Assembly (NCBI GenBank): GCA_010014835.2
Contig: JAAAKB020295883.1
Span: forward strand, 1 to 26,203
Direction of reading: 5' to 3'
From: Apostichopus leukothele
Taxonomy: Eukaryota; Echinodermata; Holothuroidea; Aspidochirotida; Stichopodidae
Length of the DNA stretch: 26,203 bases
The notes beneath the pieces were generated by a model. That model did not search any database and was not told where the DNA came from. It was given only the letters and a program-made list of their open reading frames with translations. Of the stretch, positions 10,801-23,650 are shown piece by piece. The translations under genes were made by a program, and so were the position numbers. Each line of letters opens with the position of its first letter. Position 1 is the stretch's first letter.

Positions 10801-11345
10801 TTATAATTTCCGACACTAAGATGGCTGCATCATCACAAGGTAAAGATTATACTGTAATTATCTATGTGTTTCTTTTCAAAAGATTATTTTTTGTTTTTTT
10901 CTATTTGACATCTGTTGACCTGAGAGGACCATCAACACACCTCCCCCACCTCCTCCAACCTAACTTCCCATAGTATATATTTATGAGGGAATCAACACAG
11001 AATGGATGATTCCTTCCAGTCAACCGTATGGAGATAGTTTCCACAGTAAAACCTGTAACTCCCGAAAGGAAAACAGTTGGCAAATATTCATTCATAACAT
11101 ATGAGATGAATATTACTAGCTCAGAGTCCTTTCCTGGAAACAGTTATGGAAAAAGCCTTTTCTATTCTTTCCATGTGAGTTAATTAATTCCTGAATAAAT
11201 AGCCATGATTTCTATTTAATAAATTACTCCATATTATAGATCAACCCTCTTCTGATTGAGTGGATTTGAATTAACAGGTACAGTACCTTGTACAATATAC
11301 CAATGATCAATGCTGTTTGCACAAACCTTGATTGCTTTTATCCAA
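7839..11345. other. long AT-rich non-coding stretch
   Basis: I find no gene in these 3.5 kb. Open frames between 10299 and 10973 overlap one another in different frames and have no recognisable content. Around 9560-9720 the sequence is somewhat richer in CpG and contains tcccgtgatca twice (about 9561 and 9667). That could mark an untranslated exon or promoter-proximal DNA, but nothing more supports it. Confidence 0.5.
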
Positions 11346-11819
11346 TAGTGGCTATTTCATGTGTTATTGTATCTATTGGCTATTTCATGTGTTACTGTAT
11401 CTATTGGCTATTTCATGTGTTACTATATCTATTGGCTATTTCATGTGTTACTGTATCTATTGGATATTTCATGTGTTACTGTATCTATTGGCTATTTCAT
11501 GTGTTACTGTATCTATTGGCTATTTCATGTGTTACTGTATTTATTGACTATTTCATGTGTTACTGTATCTATTGGCTATTTAATGTGTTACTGATACATC
11601 TATTGGCTATTTCATGTGTTATTGTATCTATTGGCTATTTCATGTGTTACTGTATTTATTGGCTATTTCATGTGTTACTGTATCTATTGGCTATTTCATG
11701 TGTTACTAATTGGCTATTTCATGTGTTACTAATTGGCTATTTCATGTGTTACTGTATCTATTGGCTATTTCATGTGTTACTGTATCTACTGTACTGGCTA
11801 TTTCATGTGTTATTGTATA
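11346..11819 (+). repeat. 28-bp minisatellite, about 17 copies
   Basis: Tandem units sharing the core ggctatttcatgtgttac, each usually followed by tgtatctatt to make 28 bp. About 17 cores are visible. Units near 11700-11740 are shortened to about 21 bp (ttactaattggc), one near 11590 carries a 2-base gain (tgatacatc), and the last linker carries an extra pentamer (tctactgtactggc). Because 28 is not a multiple of three and the unit has no stop in any forward phase, all three forward frames stay open. Those frames (the longest is 11288-11929, translating into IYWLFHVL-like periodic residues) are therefore a repeat artefact. Copies are very similar, which indicates recent expansion or homogenisation. 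Confidence 0.93.
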
Positions 11820-13050
11820 AATATACAGTAGTTGCCTTTGGTGACGCATTTCTTTCAGAAAGTCGTCCAGGTCATGTCTCCAAAAGTTGGCACCAAACAA
11901 GATATATTGTACAATATTTTCTTTTGTGACTTATATAAAGTAACAATGGTTTCTGGTTGTTATCATTAACACTATTTAGACCTGTCGGTGTGACTGTGTG
12001 AGCATGATCACATCTTTTGTTATTTATCCTTTGTGAGGTTTCCAGGTTATGAATACACATGTATATTCTACTCAGCTATCCTACAGTATAATGATAGTCC
12101 TAACACTTTACTATGGCATCATTGCAGTCATATGGCATGACCTCACAAGGTTTTCTGATCTGGCAAAATCTGTTTATAAAGATATATAACAATACAATCA
12201 ATATCGTAACTACTATAGCTATACTGTGGACTACTGTACATTCTTCTTCAAAGTAGCACTCCTTATGAGTTGAGTTGATTGGGTATATCATATTAATTAT
12301 TATTAATCAAAAATATCTCTCAACACTAACATGACATCACAATGCAGTGAATTAGCTTCATTCATCAAAGTTCTGTTTACCTAAAATAAAATTTGAAGAA
12401 TATCATATTGGACTTTGGCATGTACATACATACTAGATACTGTATGTTAAGAATTTCTGAGTGACAACATTTCGTAGAAAGGCATAGAATCATGAATTAG
12501 TCAGAATCAATAGTTCATGTTCATTCGACTGTACATGCTATTAGGATACACATCTTAGTTTGATACATTGTGATCTTCCTTTGAGTAATAACCTGATTGT
12601 TTGGTAGAGTTTTCCAAACTTAGTGACCAACATAAAAAGGCTGCTTTAGAGAAAAGTCACGGTAGAACGAGAGTGCTAAGGTTGTGAGGAGACAGGTAAG
12701 CGAGCAGCGAAGTAAATAAAAAATAAAATGATATTTGGAAACCAATCATCAAATACAAACTGTAAGTCTAACCATGCTTAATGTATTAATTAACTCAGCC
12801 CAGTGTGGGCTCGACCTTTCAACTCTAACTCAGCTATCATACTGTACTGTACATGTTGGGTTCAGTAGTACAATCACCCTATTGAGAAGGACACATCTGA
12901 AAGAAACCTCACCAACGAAATGTTTATGGAATTTGAGATACATGATACAATATGCAGCTGTTTGTGCAATGTGAATCTGATGCAGTCTAAGCTGAGAAGG
13001 GCCGCAACCAATGGCTACATGTGGTGAAAAAAATGATATTGCATCATTGT
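11820..13050. other. AT-rich non-coding stretch
   Basis: No gene found. Several ACTGT words occur, including actgtactgtac at 12842, a tandem pentamer. Confidence 0.5.
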
Positions 13051-13076
13051 GGGGGAAGGTGGGAGGGAGACGAGGG
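13051..13076 (+). repeat. canonical G-quadruplex motif
   Basis: GGGGG, GGG, GGG and GGG separated by loops of 5, 1 and 6 bases (13051-13076). It lies in a purine-rich stretch that continues to about 13127. The reverse-strand frame across it (12830-13237) is rich in Ser, Pro and Phe only because of this composition. Confidence 0.7.
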
Positions 13077-13318
13077 AGAAAAGATGGAAAAAGGGAGATA
13101 GAGCTGGATGAGATAAAGAGGAAAAGAACTACAGTAAGATAATCAAGAGTGTGCATTCTTAGTTGAAGAACAACTATGGAATTGCTAAAATAGAACAGCA
13201 TACAATCTCTTTGTGTACTAGTGTACAACGGTATCACTCCACCTCTGACATGCCACTTTCAAGATTTACAGCTTAAAAGTCTACTTCGACTAGAAGGAAG
13301 CTGCTACATTATTACATA

Positions 13319-13363
13319 GGGGCAGATCCAGGGAAGGGCCCATCTCTCCCCCCCCCCTCCCAT
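13319..13363 (+). repeat. ggggcagatccaggg-type dispersed repeat end with C10 tract
   Basis: The segment runs ggggcagatccaggg, then gggcccatctct, then C10-T-CCC. The ggggc(a/g)gatccaggg word followed by a C-run resembles the ends of dispersed repeats in many invertebrate genomes, and the catctct plus C-run is shared with the left edge of the window. The family cannot be named from sequence alone. Confidence 0.4.
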
Positions 13364-15670
13364 TCTAAGAAACCTAGCTATAAACATAAATGTCATAATA
13401 ACAAGATATTCGATGAACACATTTTAGCATGCTTGGTGTGCGTACCTGCCTTCCTTTTTGGCCGATGGTTTCTTGTTAGATGCTGTTTCGGTAATAACTT
13501 GGATATATTCTGATACTTTCCTGTAAACTGATATCTGATAGGAGATCAAGGTAGTCAACTACAGAGACTGATTCTTAGACTTTTGACATTGAAAGCAAAT
13601 GTATGCAGCTATCGGTCACTGAACCTCCCTCCTTGAGAGCAGCTATTTAGATAAACCATGACCAATCATTTGATATGTTATTCCATTCTCAAGGACGATA
13701 ACAACGCAGTTCACTCTAGTTACAATCAGTTTAATTTCTCTTGAAAAAATGATAAGCAAAACACTAAAAATTTTAAAATTTCCTGTTTACCTTTGGCATG
13801 TTATGAGTAACATTAGAAAACGTTATGGACAACTGATTTTTAAAAAAAAATTTTTTAGACAAATGGAATCTCACAATTTGCTGAGTAATCTTCATTTTGT
13901 TAAAACAGGCTACAAGGGTTTCCTATCTCGATCCATTGTGATCTTATTGGACCAAGTTAGTAATGAAAGGTACCCAGCATAGAAACATATATATAAAGAC
14001 AAAACCAGCTGAATGGAGGAGTTTTCATACAACTAAACAAATTATCTTCACAAGGCTCCTAAATCTTTCTCTCTGTGGTATAAATATATGTAGTACATGT
14101 ACAGTATCTGAAGCATGTGAAGCTATACTGTGATTAATTTGATGGTCACTTTGCCACATTCTGGAGGAGTTATCACACAAAACTGAATTATTTTCATCCC
14201 TATTCCTAAGTAAAGGGTTCTTTGTACATGCAACCACTTGGCTGCTCCTCCTTTCAAATCGTTAACGACCCATCTTATCTCACAAAGAAAATTTGGTGTC
14301 CCACACTTTCCATGTTGTTTCCGTCGCAACTTATACTGGCTGATTTCATCGTACCTGGTGCATAGCTTGTCAACAAAATATTATTAGACAGACTATTTTA
14401 TTATATACTTTCAGGTACCTTTTAAGTCTTCATCCTGTCCATTACTGTACCAGACGGTTGCTGCTACATTCATTCATTGTGAAACTACAACTTTAATAAT
14501 AATATTATTAATAAATTGGAATACTACATCGACATGATTTCAAAAAATGCTATGGTGGCCCTTTAACTTTGAATAACAGGAAACTGGAAACTCACCAGTG
14601 GGAAGTGGTATATTATTTCAGTAGGAAGTAAGGAACACAGTTATTAGGATAGAAAGGAAGGAAAAGATGCAAACAAAATCTGGACTGAAGGAGACTCACT
14701 ATTAAATAGTGTTTTACTGTTAGAATCAATTTAAAGGAAGGTTAACAAGGTGAGCCCTTGAACATGAAGCAATAGATAATTAAACTGATCACAATTAGGG
14801 GCCAGTACAACTACTGATTTATGATTTTCATTTGCCAAAAGATTTTCATCTCTACTTGTAGACAACCTGTCCTAACAATGCATTTTTCAGTATGTTCACT
14901 AGTCATTTTCATTAAATGGAGAAACAAAATTGGGCAAAATTTGGCAAAATGCAAATTTTGCTTGAGATTTTGTGATTAAAATCTGCATGTGAAAATGTGT
15001 TTGGATGACAAATTGCTAATTGCTACTTGCTTATTCTAAAGCTTGTCTGGTGCAGAAAACAACAACGCTGAGTGTATCTTAGTGTGATCTATCATAATCT
15101 TATTTGAGTAATAGTCTATGGAATATTCAAAATTTTGTTCTCTCAACCCATACACCGCTGCTTGAATTTCTGACACTAACAGCTCATCATATCATAACAA
15201 CTTCCACCGTGGCGAATTAAGCCCCCATGCAAGGACATGGATGTTTATCATTATTGCAAATTGTATTTAACAGCAATCATTAGACTTGTCCCATGTTAAT
15301 AATATTCCCTGGAGGGATGCAAGTTCAATGGTAGTATAATGTGTTGAAGAATATTAATTTAGCTTTGGAGGCCCCTGCATCTATAGCATCCAAGAAGCTC
15401 TGCAGTTTGTAGTCATCCAGGAAAAATTAATATTGAATAGATATTCTGTGGAATTCAACACCAACAAGGAAATAAACCTCCAGACACAAAGTAAATAACC
15501 AGCAATACTAAATCAAACTTTAACATGCTAAAATTGCAACAAATGAGCAACTCCCACAGCTTGTGTCAGCAATATCACCCCAAAAGCAAGGGTTTATGAG
15601 TAGCTTTGGCATCAACTGCTCAAATGAGGATACACTACAAACATGTGCCAACTACTACCACTTATGCAGT
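13364..15670. other. AT-rich non-coding stretch
   Basis: No gene or RNA found in 2.3 kb. Frames at 13749-13982 and 14025-14329 are short and unremarkable. A near-palindromic AT tract (aataatattatt) lies near 14500. Confidence 0.5.
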
Positions 15671-16580
15671 GATGGACATAGATGGGCATACCATAACAAA
15701 TAAAAGACAAGATGGACATAACTTTACAACATTAGACAAGACGGACATACCTTTACAAAGAATAGACAAGATGGACAAACCTTTACAAAGAATAGACAGG
15801 ACGGACATACCTTTACAACATTAGACAAGATGGAGAAACCTTTACAAAGCATAGACAAGATGGACATGCCTTTACAAAGCATACACAAGATGGACATACC
15901 TTAACAAAGCATAGACAAGATGGAGATACCTTTACAAAGCATACACAAGATGGACATACCTTAACAAAGCATAGACAAGATGGAGATACCTTTACAAAGA
16001 ATAGAAAAGATGGGCATATCTTTACAAAGAATAGACAAGATGGACATACCTTTACAAAGAATAGACAGGACGGACATACCTTTACAAAGCATAGACAAGA
16101 TGGACATGCTTTACAAATCATACACAAGATGGACATACCTTAACAAAGCATAGACAAGATGGAGATACCTTTACAAAGAATAGAAAAGATGGACATACCT
16201 TTACAAAGCATAGACAAGATGAATAACCTTTACAAAGAATGGACAAGATGGGCATACATTTACAAAGAATGGACAAGATGGACATACCTTTACAAAGAAC
16301 AGACAAGATAGAGAAACCTTTACAAAGAGTAGACAAGATGGGCATAACTTTACAAAGAATAGACAAGATGGACATAACTTTACAAAGAATAGACAAGATG
16401 GACATATCTTTACAAAGAATAGACAATATGGACATATCTTTACAAAGAATAGGTCTACAAGATGGAGAAACCTTTACAAAGAATAGGTCTACAAGATGGA
16501 GAAACCTTTACAAAGAATAGACAAGATGGACATATCTTTGCAAAGAATAGACTAGATGGACTTAAATTGCAAAGAATGGT
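15671..16580 (+). repeat. 30-bp minisatellite, about 30 copies, with higher-order structure
   Basis: Units share tttacaaagaatagacaag followed by atggacatacc or variants (gagaaacc, ggcatacc, gagatacc). The period is 30 bp, so frames remain in register and give a 10-residue periodic translation (DKMDIPLQRI forward; the reverse strand gives CPSCLCFVKV-like periods). Stops arise from unit variants ccttaac and acattag. In 15880-15990 two unit types alternate as a 60-bp dimer, and this block recurs about 179 bp later (from 16117) after a one-base deletion near 16108 (atgctttac). At 16450-16516 two units carry a 4-base gain (aggtctacaag) giving 34 bp. Open frames here (15606-15824, 16239-16520 and 16462-16863 forward; 15813-16136 and 16118-16435 reverse) are best read as repeat artefacts. 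Confidence 0.93.
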
Positions 16581-16635
16581 CTCACTGAACACAATGACAC
16601 TGTCTTATCAAGAGTTTTCTCATCCTTGGGACACT

Positions 16636-16671
16636 AGGGTGACACCTACAACAAGGGTGACACCTACAGTA
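16636..16671 (+). repeat. 18-bp tandem duplication (two copies)
   Basis: agggtgacacctacaaca (16636-16653) is followed directly by agggtgacacctacagta (16654-16671). The copies differ at two positions near the end. It lies 55 bases beyond the 30-bp array. Confidence 0.85.
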
Positions 16672-17787
16672 CTGTATAATCCTCATATGCCCCATCCATA
16701 TGTGGCTATATCTGTTGATGCCACTGTACAGTACATAATCCATAAAGCAATATCCATGGACAACCTTACCCATTGGTCTGATTTAGGACAGTGTAGCACC
16801 TTTAAAGTAGGAACAACCCTTGATATATATACATCTCCCTACTTCTTACCTTTTGGCAAATAAATATGTCAAACACACACTCAGGGGAAACCTAACCAGG
16901 ATAAATGCATCTTGGTTCCAATTTCCTAGAAAGTGAATTATGGACTAATTTCTGCTCTGTAGAGCATATTTATGACACATGGAGAAAGAAGAGACTGAGC
17001 TGATCTGTGTGATTTACTGGCCTCATCTAAGATGGAGACAACAGACCAACCATTCCAGTAAAGAGTGCTCCAAGAGATAATAATCAGTTTGTTTCATGAC
17101 CAGACAATTTATTGCTTGTAAATATGTTCTGCTTTGCTGATCACCCAGCCCAGCTCTAATGGTTTAAAGGGAGATACTAGAGAGAATTACACGACTAAAG
17201 AGTACATATTTAACCTACATAGCCTACATGCAGTTTCTAAATATGATATTGCTGCTTTGTCTGCCCTATATTCACAATCAGTTTTTTTTTTAAGTTTGTC
17301 GTTTCCTTCTTCATATTTGATGGCTACGCCTACAGGAAGACACAATATTTGCTTAATTTAAATCTGGCATATATAAAAGAGCCAATCGCATGTAAATGCA
17401 TTGTAATTCTAGGTTCTCCAATTGAGACGTTAGTGAGTTTGAACATCTTTTGAACTTATCAGTACTCACTCAGGTTTCCCCTTCAGAGAGGTACTTAGTT
17501 GACTCATAGACCTACAGGAAGCAAACATTTAACTCCCAATATGATAAAATAAAATAACCTAAAGGGAAAAAGATTAGGAAACACAACTATTGCTATGCTT
17601 AATTAAGAAAAAAACAATCAAATGACAACACAGGCTGGGTTTAAGTTAAATAATAAATTCACTCTACTTGAAGTAGGTCACATGATTGGAAAAACCGGTT
17701 CTCAGCTTTAATACAGTAAGTTGACCTTCAGTTCAGTCTCTTTGGCCTTGGCTTCAAAGGGAATGTTATCATCAAACAACTATAGGG
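16672..17787. other. AT-rich non-coding stretch
   Basis: No gene found. It contains actgtacagtac at 16723 and a T9 run near 17281. The open frame at 17134-17361 is not recognisable. Confidence 0.5.
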
Positions 17788-17820
17788 AAACATTACACTA
17801 AGCTGTTCAGTGTAATGTTT
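17788..17820 (+). repeat. hairpin with perfect 12-bp stem
   Basis: aaacattacact (17788-17799) is the exact reverse complement of agtgtaatgttt (17809-17820), with a 9-nt loop, aagctgttc. The stem is too short for a typical microRNA precursor. It could be a footprint of a small inverted-repeat element or chance. Confidence 0.7.
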
Positions 17821-20800
17821 TAATGCTACCAAACATAGTCAGACATAGATTTAAAGGATTATCAAACATGAATGGGAGATAACACTTGCTAACATCAACA
17901 ATCTAGCTAAATTACACAAAATGCACAATTTAGCTATGTGTCCTTGCCCTTTTTTGCTCTGCGTTGTTTTGTTGCTAATATTGCTAGGTGATGGTTTGCA
18001 TTCACCTGTTGAGTAAACAAAGTTCACTGGTCACCTATGGTAACTTGGTCTAATCAATCAGGCATGTGTAACTTAGCAAATGGTCTAATAAAACTATAAA
18101 CTGAATCCCAATGATTGATTTTCTCTGCTAAGAGACAGAGACAGAATGTGGTCAACAGAAAGCATCATCTATGATGTTAATGGTAATTTCGGAGTAGTTC
18201 TACACATCTTTGACTTTATTCAAATTCTTGTACATAACTTTAGTGAATAGAACTCAAGGTGGGAGTTGAACCCAGCAGGTTGCTATCTACAAAGTGTAGT
18301 TTCTTCTTAATGTCATTCTATTTGGCTTACCTTTACAGGCATATTTACTCTCAATTTCTAAGCTGTGCAGAGCTTAAATAAAAAAAAAACAGTATTTGCA
18401 GTCTTGCAGAAGTACTGTTTATTCAAAACTACCCCTTCAAGTGACTCACTTCTAACTTCTACCACTGGAACCATATCACAGGTTCAGCTGTTTTGTGCAA
18501 AAAAAGATACACAAAGACCATGTGGACCATTAGAAGTTCTGCAAACAAACACTTACAAGATCTCGATGATAAACATACATGTAACTTTGATCAGACAAAG
18601 TTAAACCTACTCATGTTCTTGTCTTTTGTAATTCTGCTGCAACAAAGCACAGCTGCTCAGGTCACAAGCTGGTCAACATGTTACAGTATGTCACATTAAT
18701 GTCACATCTGTCCTGTAATGACATGAAGTTAGTTAAGGATATCAAAGAACTTGTATTTTATTATACACCAATCGACAAGGAAATTTAAATTATTAAATTC
18801 ATGTGAACAAATATGTAAATAAGTAAATGTAAAATTTTCTTTTTTTTTAGTTGGGAGTGTACTACTTTGTTAAACCATATTTAGGTTTATAGAAGACTTC
18901 CTTTCACACCTGACTTACACACATTGTTATATGTTATGTTTATTGTATTTCTAACTGTCAGTTGTGAAGAAACAAACAATCAAATTGAACAATGCTTTAC
19001 ATAATTTAAAAGCATCACATTCATGACCATTTTTGTATTAAACATGTTCTAGTTTCAGTCACTAACACCAGGCTATGCTGATAGTTTTTGTCTATCATTC
19101 TTAATATTGACTGTACAGTACATATTTGATAGTGACATTACCACCTTTATGGCAACGTGTACAGTTTATACAAGGTAAGTTCTCTCGAAGCATATTTTTG
19201 TCAATATCTTCGGTTGAATTTCATCAATACTGCCCTCGGTAGTAACCTTCAAAATAAGATGCACTTGATCCATATCATATGGATGGATTTATTCACAGCT
19301 AGGCCACAATGTCCAATTTATCCACCCAGACTGGATATTGTTAGGTACATACAGCACTCTGCATGGGAGTCTATAGAAACCTTTTGCAAATATTAACCTT
19401 CCCTCTACCATGGGTCAAAACTACCTATAGTTAACCTTGTCTCTTTCAACTCATCAAACAACTAAAGTAAAGATGAAGATGGCTTGGCCTGACAACAATA
19501 GTACAATACCAGCTGAGTACTTTCTGATGTTCCTATTACATAATAGCTATAGTTGCCTCTATATCAATGGCCTTGACAAGAATGGATTTGCTTAAATCCT
19601 ATTCACATATGTTCTACTCTCAGACAGAATTGTTTCATACAATCATGGTTGTCACCAACATAAAAAAAAAAAATAACTCCATCAGTTTCCATGAAAAAAC
19701 TCAACAGACCAAAACATCATGAGAACATGAGAAAGAAATGTTACTATTCAAGACCCATTTTCTATAAGGAATACAAGGATTATTGTGTACAGTAGGCTAT
19801 GGCATTTGCTTCTTCTGTCATTAGTATAACAAACTGTGAATCTTTTAATCCGACTAGGTTAAAAGTCAGGGATGTTGCCTATTTATAAAGAGCAAATTGA
19901 GGGCTTATGGGAATGGGACTATTTATATGGTTATTCAGCTCAAAGCCAATGGCTGTTGTTTTCTATAGCTGCCGTTTAGTGCTTACACCTTACAGGAAGA
20001 GAGGCAGGGATTAATTTTATCCAGTATCGCATCGCAAAATTCTATACGAAATATTCAAATTGCTATACAAGTGTAATGATACATAGCGGTTTTCTGCACA
20101 GGAACCAAAGTTTCCAATGAGAGAAAAAGTGAGGACCTTTGAAAATGCTACATAAACATTTGAATGCACTAAAGTTATACCCTCAGAGGTACAGTTTAAT
20201 TTTAAACACATTGCATTTCTGTTATGCAGCTAATCAGTCCTGAATCTCAATGTAATGGCATTTCTAGCTAATTTATTGAGAATGACGCACAACTCTCATA
20301 CACACAAATATTGTCTGCAAATAAGTATTCTGCAAAATTTTCTTCCCAATGTATCAACTATTTTTTCACTGTAAACTTACCTTACTTACAAATCATAATA
20401 TACACATACATATATGAGTGCTGTGTACAGCTGCAGTAAAAGTAAGGCTTACTAAATTTCTTCCTTCCATTTCAGAATTATGTTTCCCAGACACCTTTGA
20501 CCTCCCTTCTACAAAGCAAGTATCACATTATTTTCAACTAATCTTTACATTTTCATAGTGCATGGTTAACTTGGGGTCACATCTTCATGAAGTACATTTA
20601 ATATAATATTGATAGAGATACCAACAGACACAGTTATGGTCTTTTAGGAACTACAGGTAGCTCACAGATAAATTTACATGATCAGATTTTGTAATGATTT
20701 TATGTTTTGTCAAAGTCCCTTTAGTGCTTTATTGTGTTCAATATAACGTTCCTAATATACACAGCTCATTCGCAGAGCGGTTTGAATACTAACGTTTGAA

Positions 20801-22650
20801 TCTGCTTTGCAGAAAATGAAATAGCCTAGATATACTACTGGGATGTAGCTGGGGGTGGATTATGTTCGGGGGATGGCCCGATGGGTAGCAGGAAGGGATT
20901 GAACAAATTGTATACAAGATCAGAAACTTCTTGTAACATGTAAAGATTTTCGTCTCTTACAGGTATTAGCAGTGTACAACTTGTGTATGTTGGCTTACAG
21001 CCCACTTTATAAACTGCACTGAATTTTACATATTGTAATCAAAGGTCTATTATTGAAACAGTAAACAGTGATATCACGAAAGACTACACAGAGAGGCGTT
21101 ATCATCTGGGATAGAAATCGACATACCAATGTAAGTTTCCACGCTTAGATGAAGTTTATTTACTATCACAACCAATTAGTATAAATGATAATGCATTAAG
21201 CAAGCTGCCATGTCAATAGTTTAGTCCTTAACCTTGCCCTCTTACTGCAAGTCAACCGGTACAAATGCTAATGATGTTGCGAATTAGTTACAGCGAATTT
21301 CGGACTAGAATAAAGGCCAAAAAAGGCACATTTTCTGGGCACTCTGCCTCAGTCTGGGATTGCCTTGTTGCTTGCACACTGCTCGGTTTCAACTTTGTGA
21401 ATACTATTCAGCAGTAATTAACAAGCAGGTTTGCAAGGAAATTCAAATGGGATTTTCAACTACGAGTGTAGAACAGTTTTCTCTTCAAGATGAGTGTTAC
21501 AATGTCCGCCACCGAAATATCCCTCTTTATCTGGCTTCTCATGATACAAAATTACATGAAAATGCAGTATTACTCCTCATTGCAAGTGCAAGAGAACTGC
21601 TTAAAGATACAGCTTACATATACTCTTTTAGGCACTATACAGCCCTGAACTCAGTTTAATTCCCAATAACTGTTTTATTACAATTTTAACTAAGTCCTGC
21701 TTTTCAGCAAAGAGACTAATCAAACCACAGACTCTATACTTGCTTAAGTTTCAACACATTTAGGTCCAAAACCAGCAGTGTACAGTGGAAGTGTTATTGT
21801 TCCAGCAGGACTAGATTGATTCACAAGCTATTGTTATGTTGGACTAGCAGCTCTTGCTTTGAATATCCTTCACTGAAGCAGTTAAAACACCAATCCACCC
21901 ACTTCAAAAAGGAAGCACCAACCACACTATTGCAATGGCATTACAGTACTTACTGTGGCACCTACTGTACCTCCCACACACAAATATTTCAATGGTGACA
22001 TATGGCTGCAAGAATTAGCCTTATGGAATGTAAATTTTCATGATTATTTAAATATACCCTAAAACATACACACACACACCCAGACACATCCAGTTTCATA
22101 AGAAACTAAACAAAAAGCCAGACATGACAAATTTAGGCATAAATTTACTGTATTAATTGGTTTATCAAAGAGTAAGAATCAAGTTTTGACATGTTTACAA
22201 AATATTTATCGCAAATTTACTTCCAAGATGAAAGCATCATCGCTTTGATTACCGTCATATTAATTATTAGCTCACACAGTCCTACTGGCAACTGGCAGGT
22301 GACAAACTGTAGTACATGACATGTTGGTAGTCCAACCCTGCATGTTGTTTCAAGAAGTAACATCAAGTGAATGCTGTTTAATTCTTGTTCTAAGATTGAG
22401 ATACATGATCATAACAAAGTTGACATGATAAAATGTGGACATAAACATTAAAGATTACCAATACTAAACTTACCAGGTATCTGTTACCGAATGGCTAAGA
22501 ACCTACAGTGAGTACCTACAGTCATCAAAAATATCCTTCCAGTCATTCCTGAACTGGAATGGGGACATTGCCTCTGAGTCCTACTTTGTGATGAACTGGA
22601 ATTAACCAATGATGCTTAATCTCTTTGCAACACAAAGCTCAGAAAATAAA
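17821..22650. other. long AT-rich non-coding stretch
   Basis: About 4.8 kb without a supported gene. On the minus strand near 18260-18275 the word gggttcaactccc resembles a tRNA box B, but no box A or cloverleaf accompanies it. A 12-A run lies at 19662-19673 and a CA dinucleotide repeat near 22068-22079. The 21360-21659 frame (99 codons, non-ATG start) has no recognisable motif. A gggggtggatt...gggggatgg segment near 20853-20877 may be another dispersed-repeat scrap. Confidence 0.5.
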
Positions 22651-22736
22651 ATGTTAATACTATACTCTACAATCCACACTAACCTGGCCTTTAATGTTAA
22701 TACTATACTCTACAATCCACACTACCCTGGCCTTGA
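22651..22736 (+). repeat. 43-bp tandem duplication (two copies)
   Basis: A 43-bp unit beginning atgttaatactatactctac is present at 22651-22693 and 22694-22736. The copies differ by one internal base (actaacctgg versus actaccctgg) and at the last bases, so the duplication is recent. Confidence 0.9.
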
Positions 22737-23650
22737 GTGATCTCCATGACATTACTTCTAGCGTAACCAAGGTGTAACCTATATTACATTATATGGGACC
22801 ATATTGGCAAATCTCATCAAATATACTGTGTCCACAATGATTTCACCTTGGTATCACAACTTTTAGTTTGCAGTAGGTCGTAGGACACAAATTGGTATCA
22901 GAATCGTTGCTATAGCTCAAGCATGAGGCATGAGGACATATGAAATTGATATTTCAACCAAAGCAGAGTTTTTGCATACATATGACAAAGTTTTCCCTAG
23001 TTCTGGGAAACTGAAAATAAGTTGGAGAGATCTCTCCCCTGTAAAACTGAAACTGAGACCAAGTTATTTTTCTGAGCTCGACATGTCTCGTAGCACCACT
23101 CTCCTATTGAATTATCCGTGACTGAGTGCGCATCAGGCTACATAAATAAGGATCACTATAAGTACTTGTAGATCAATTTCTATGATTAGTGACAGTATTT
23201 TCTGTGCTGAGCACCTAAGCTAAATGATACACAGTATCCACAAAATGTGTATACTATACTGTATAGTCATCAACAATCCATCCCCTGTTTTACGTTAACA
23301 GTGTAAACATACTGATGATTTGGCTGCTTCAAAAGTTATTGTCAATTACAGCCAGCACGTTTTTTTATAACAATTAGTGTAACAATTAGTTTTGTTCACC
23401 TGGATTTTAAGTATCACCATTCACCAGGACTTAAAAACATTACTTCTAATGCTTTTGCTTCTGTGACTGCTTCCAGCAGGATTTGTCATATATTTGATTC
23501 CTCTGTTAACGTTTGTGACTCACTGCTGGAATTCATCATCGTTTGACGTTCCAACAAATGAGATGTCTGATTCATGAGACACAATTAAGAGATTGCAATT
23601 TGTACATCCTCTTGTCTCAGCTACTATCCATCATCCTAATCATGGAGGGA
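22737..23650. other. AT-rich non-coding stretch
   Basis: No gene supported. The 63-codon ATG frame at 22930-23121 has a plausible-looking composition but no recognisable family and no splice support. A small direct repeat, aacaattagtgt then aacaattagttt, lies near 23370-23393. Confidence 0.5.

Noticed and set aside
12830-13237. 135-codon reverse open frame
   Set aside because: The middle is Ser/Pro/Phe-rich only because it reads the complement of a polypurine G-rich tract; no motif and no splice evidence.
14485-14515. AT-rich near-palindrome around aataatattatt
   Set aside because: Only a 14-bp perfect core in a low-complexity AT run, expected from composition.
15606-16863. Decapeptide-periodic open frames on both strands
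   Set aside because: They follow directly from a 30-bp tandem unit; stops appear with unit variants and frames change at indels, with no sign of selection for coding.
18258-18300. Minus-strand gggttcaactccc resembling a tRNA box B, possible tRNA or SINE
   Set aside because: The T-arm does not pair fully and no box A or other cloverleaf arms are found upstream at normal spacing.
20765-20815. cgcagagcggt followed by gtttgaatctg, reminiscent of tRNA boxes A and B
   Set aside because: The two words are too close together for a pol III promoter, and each deviates from consensus.
21360-21659. 99-codon forward open frame
   Set aside because: It starts at TTG rather than ATG, has no recognisable motif and no splice support.
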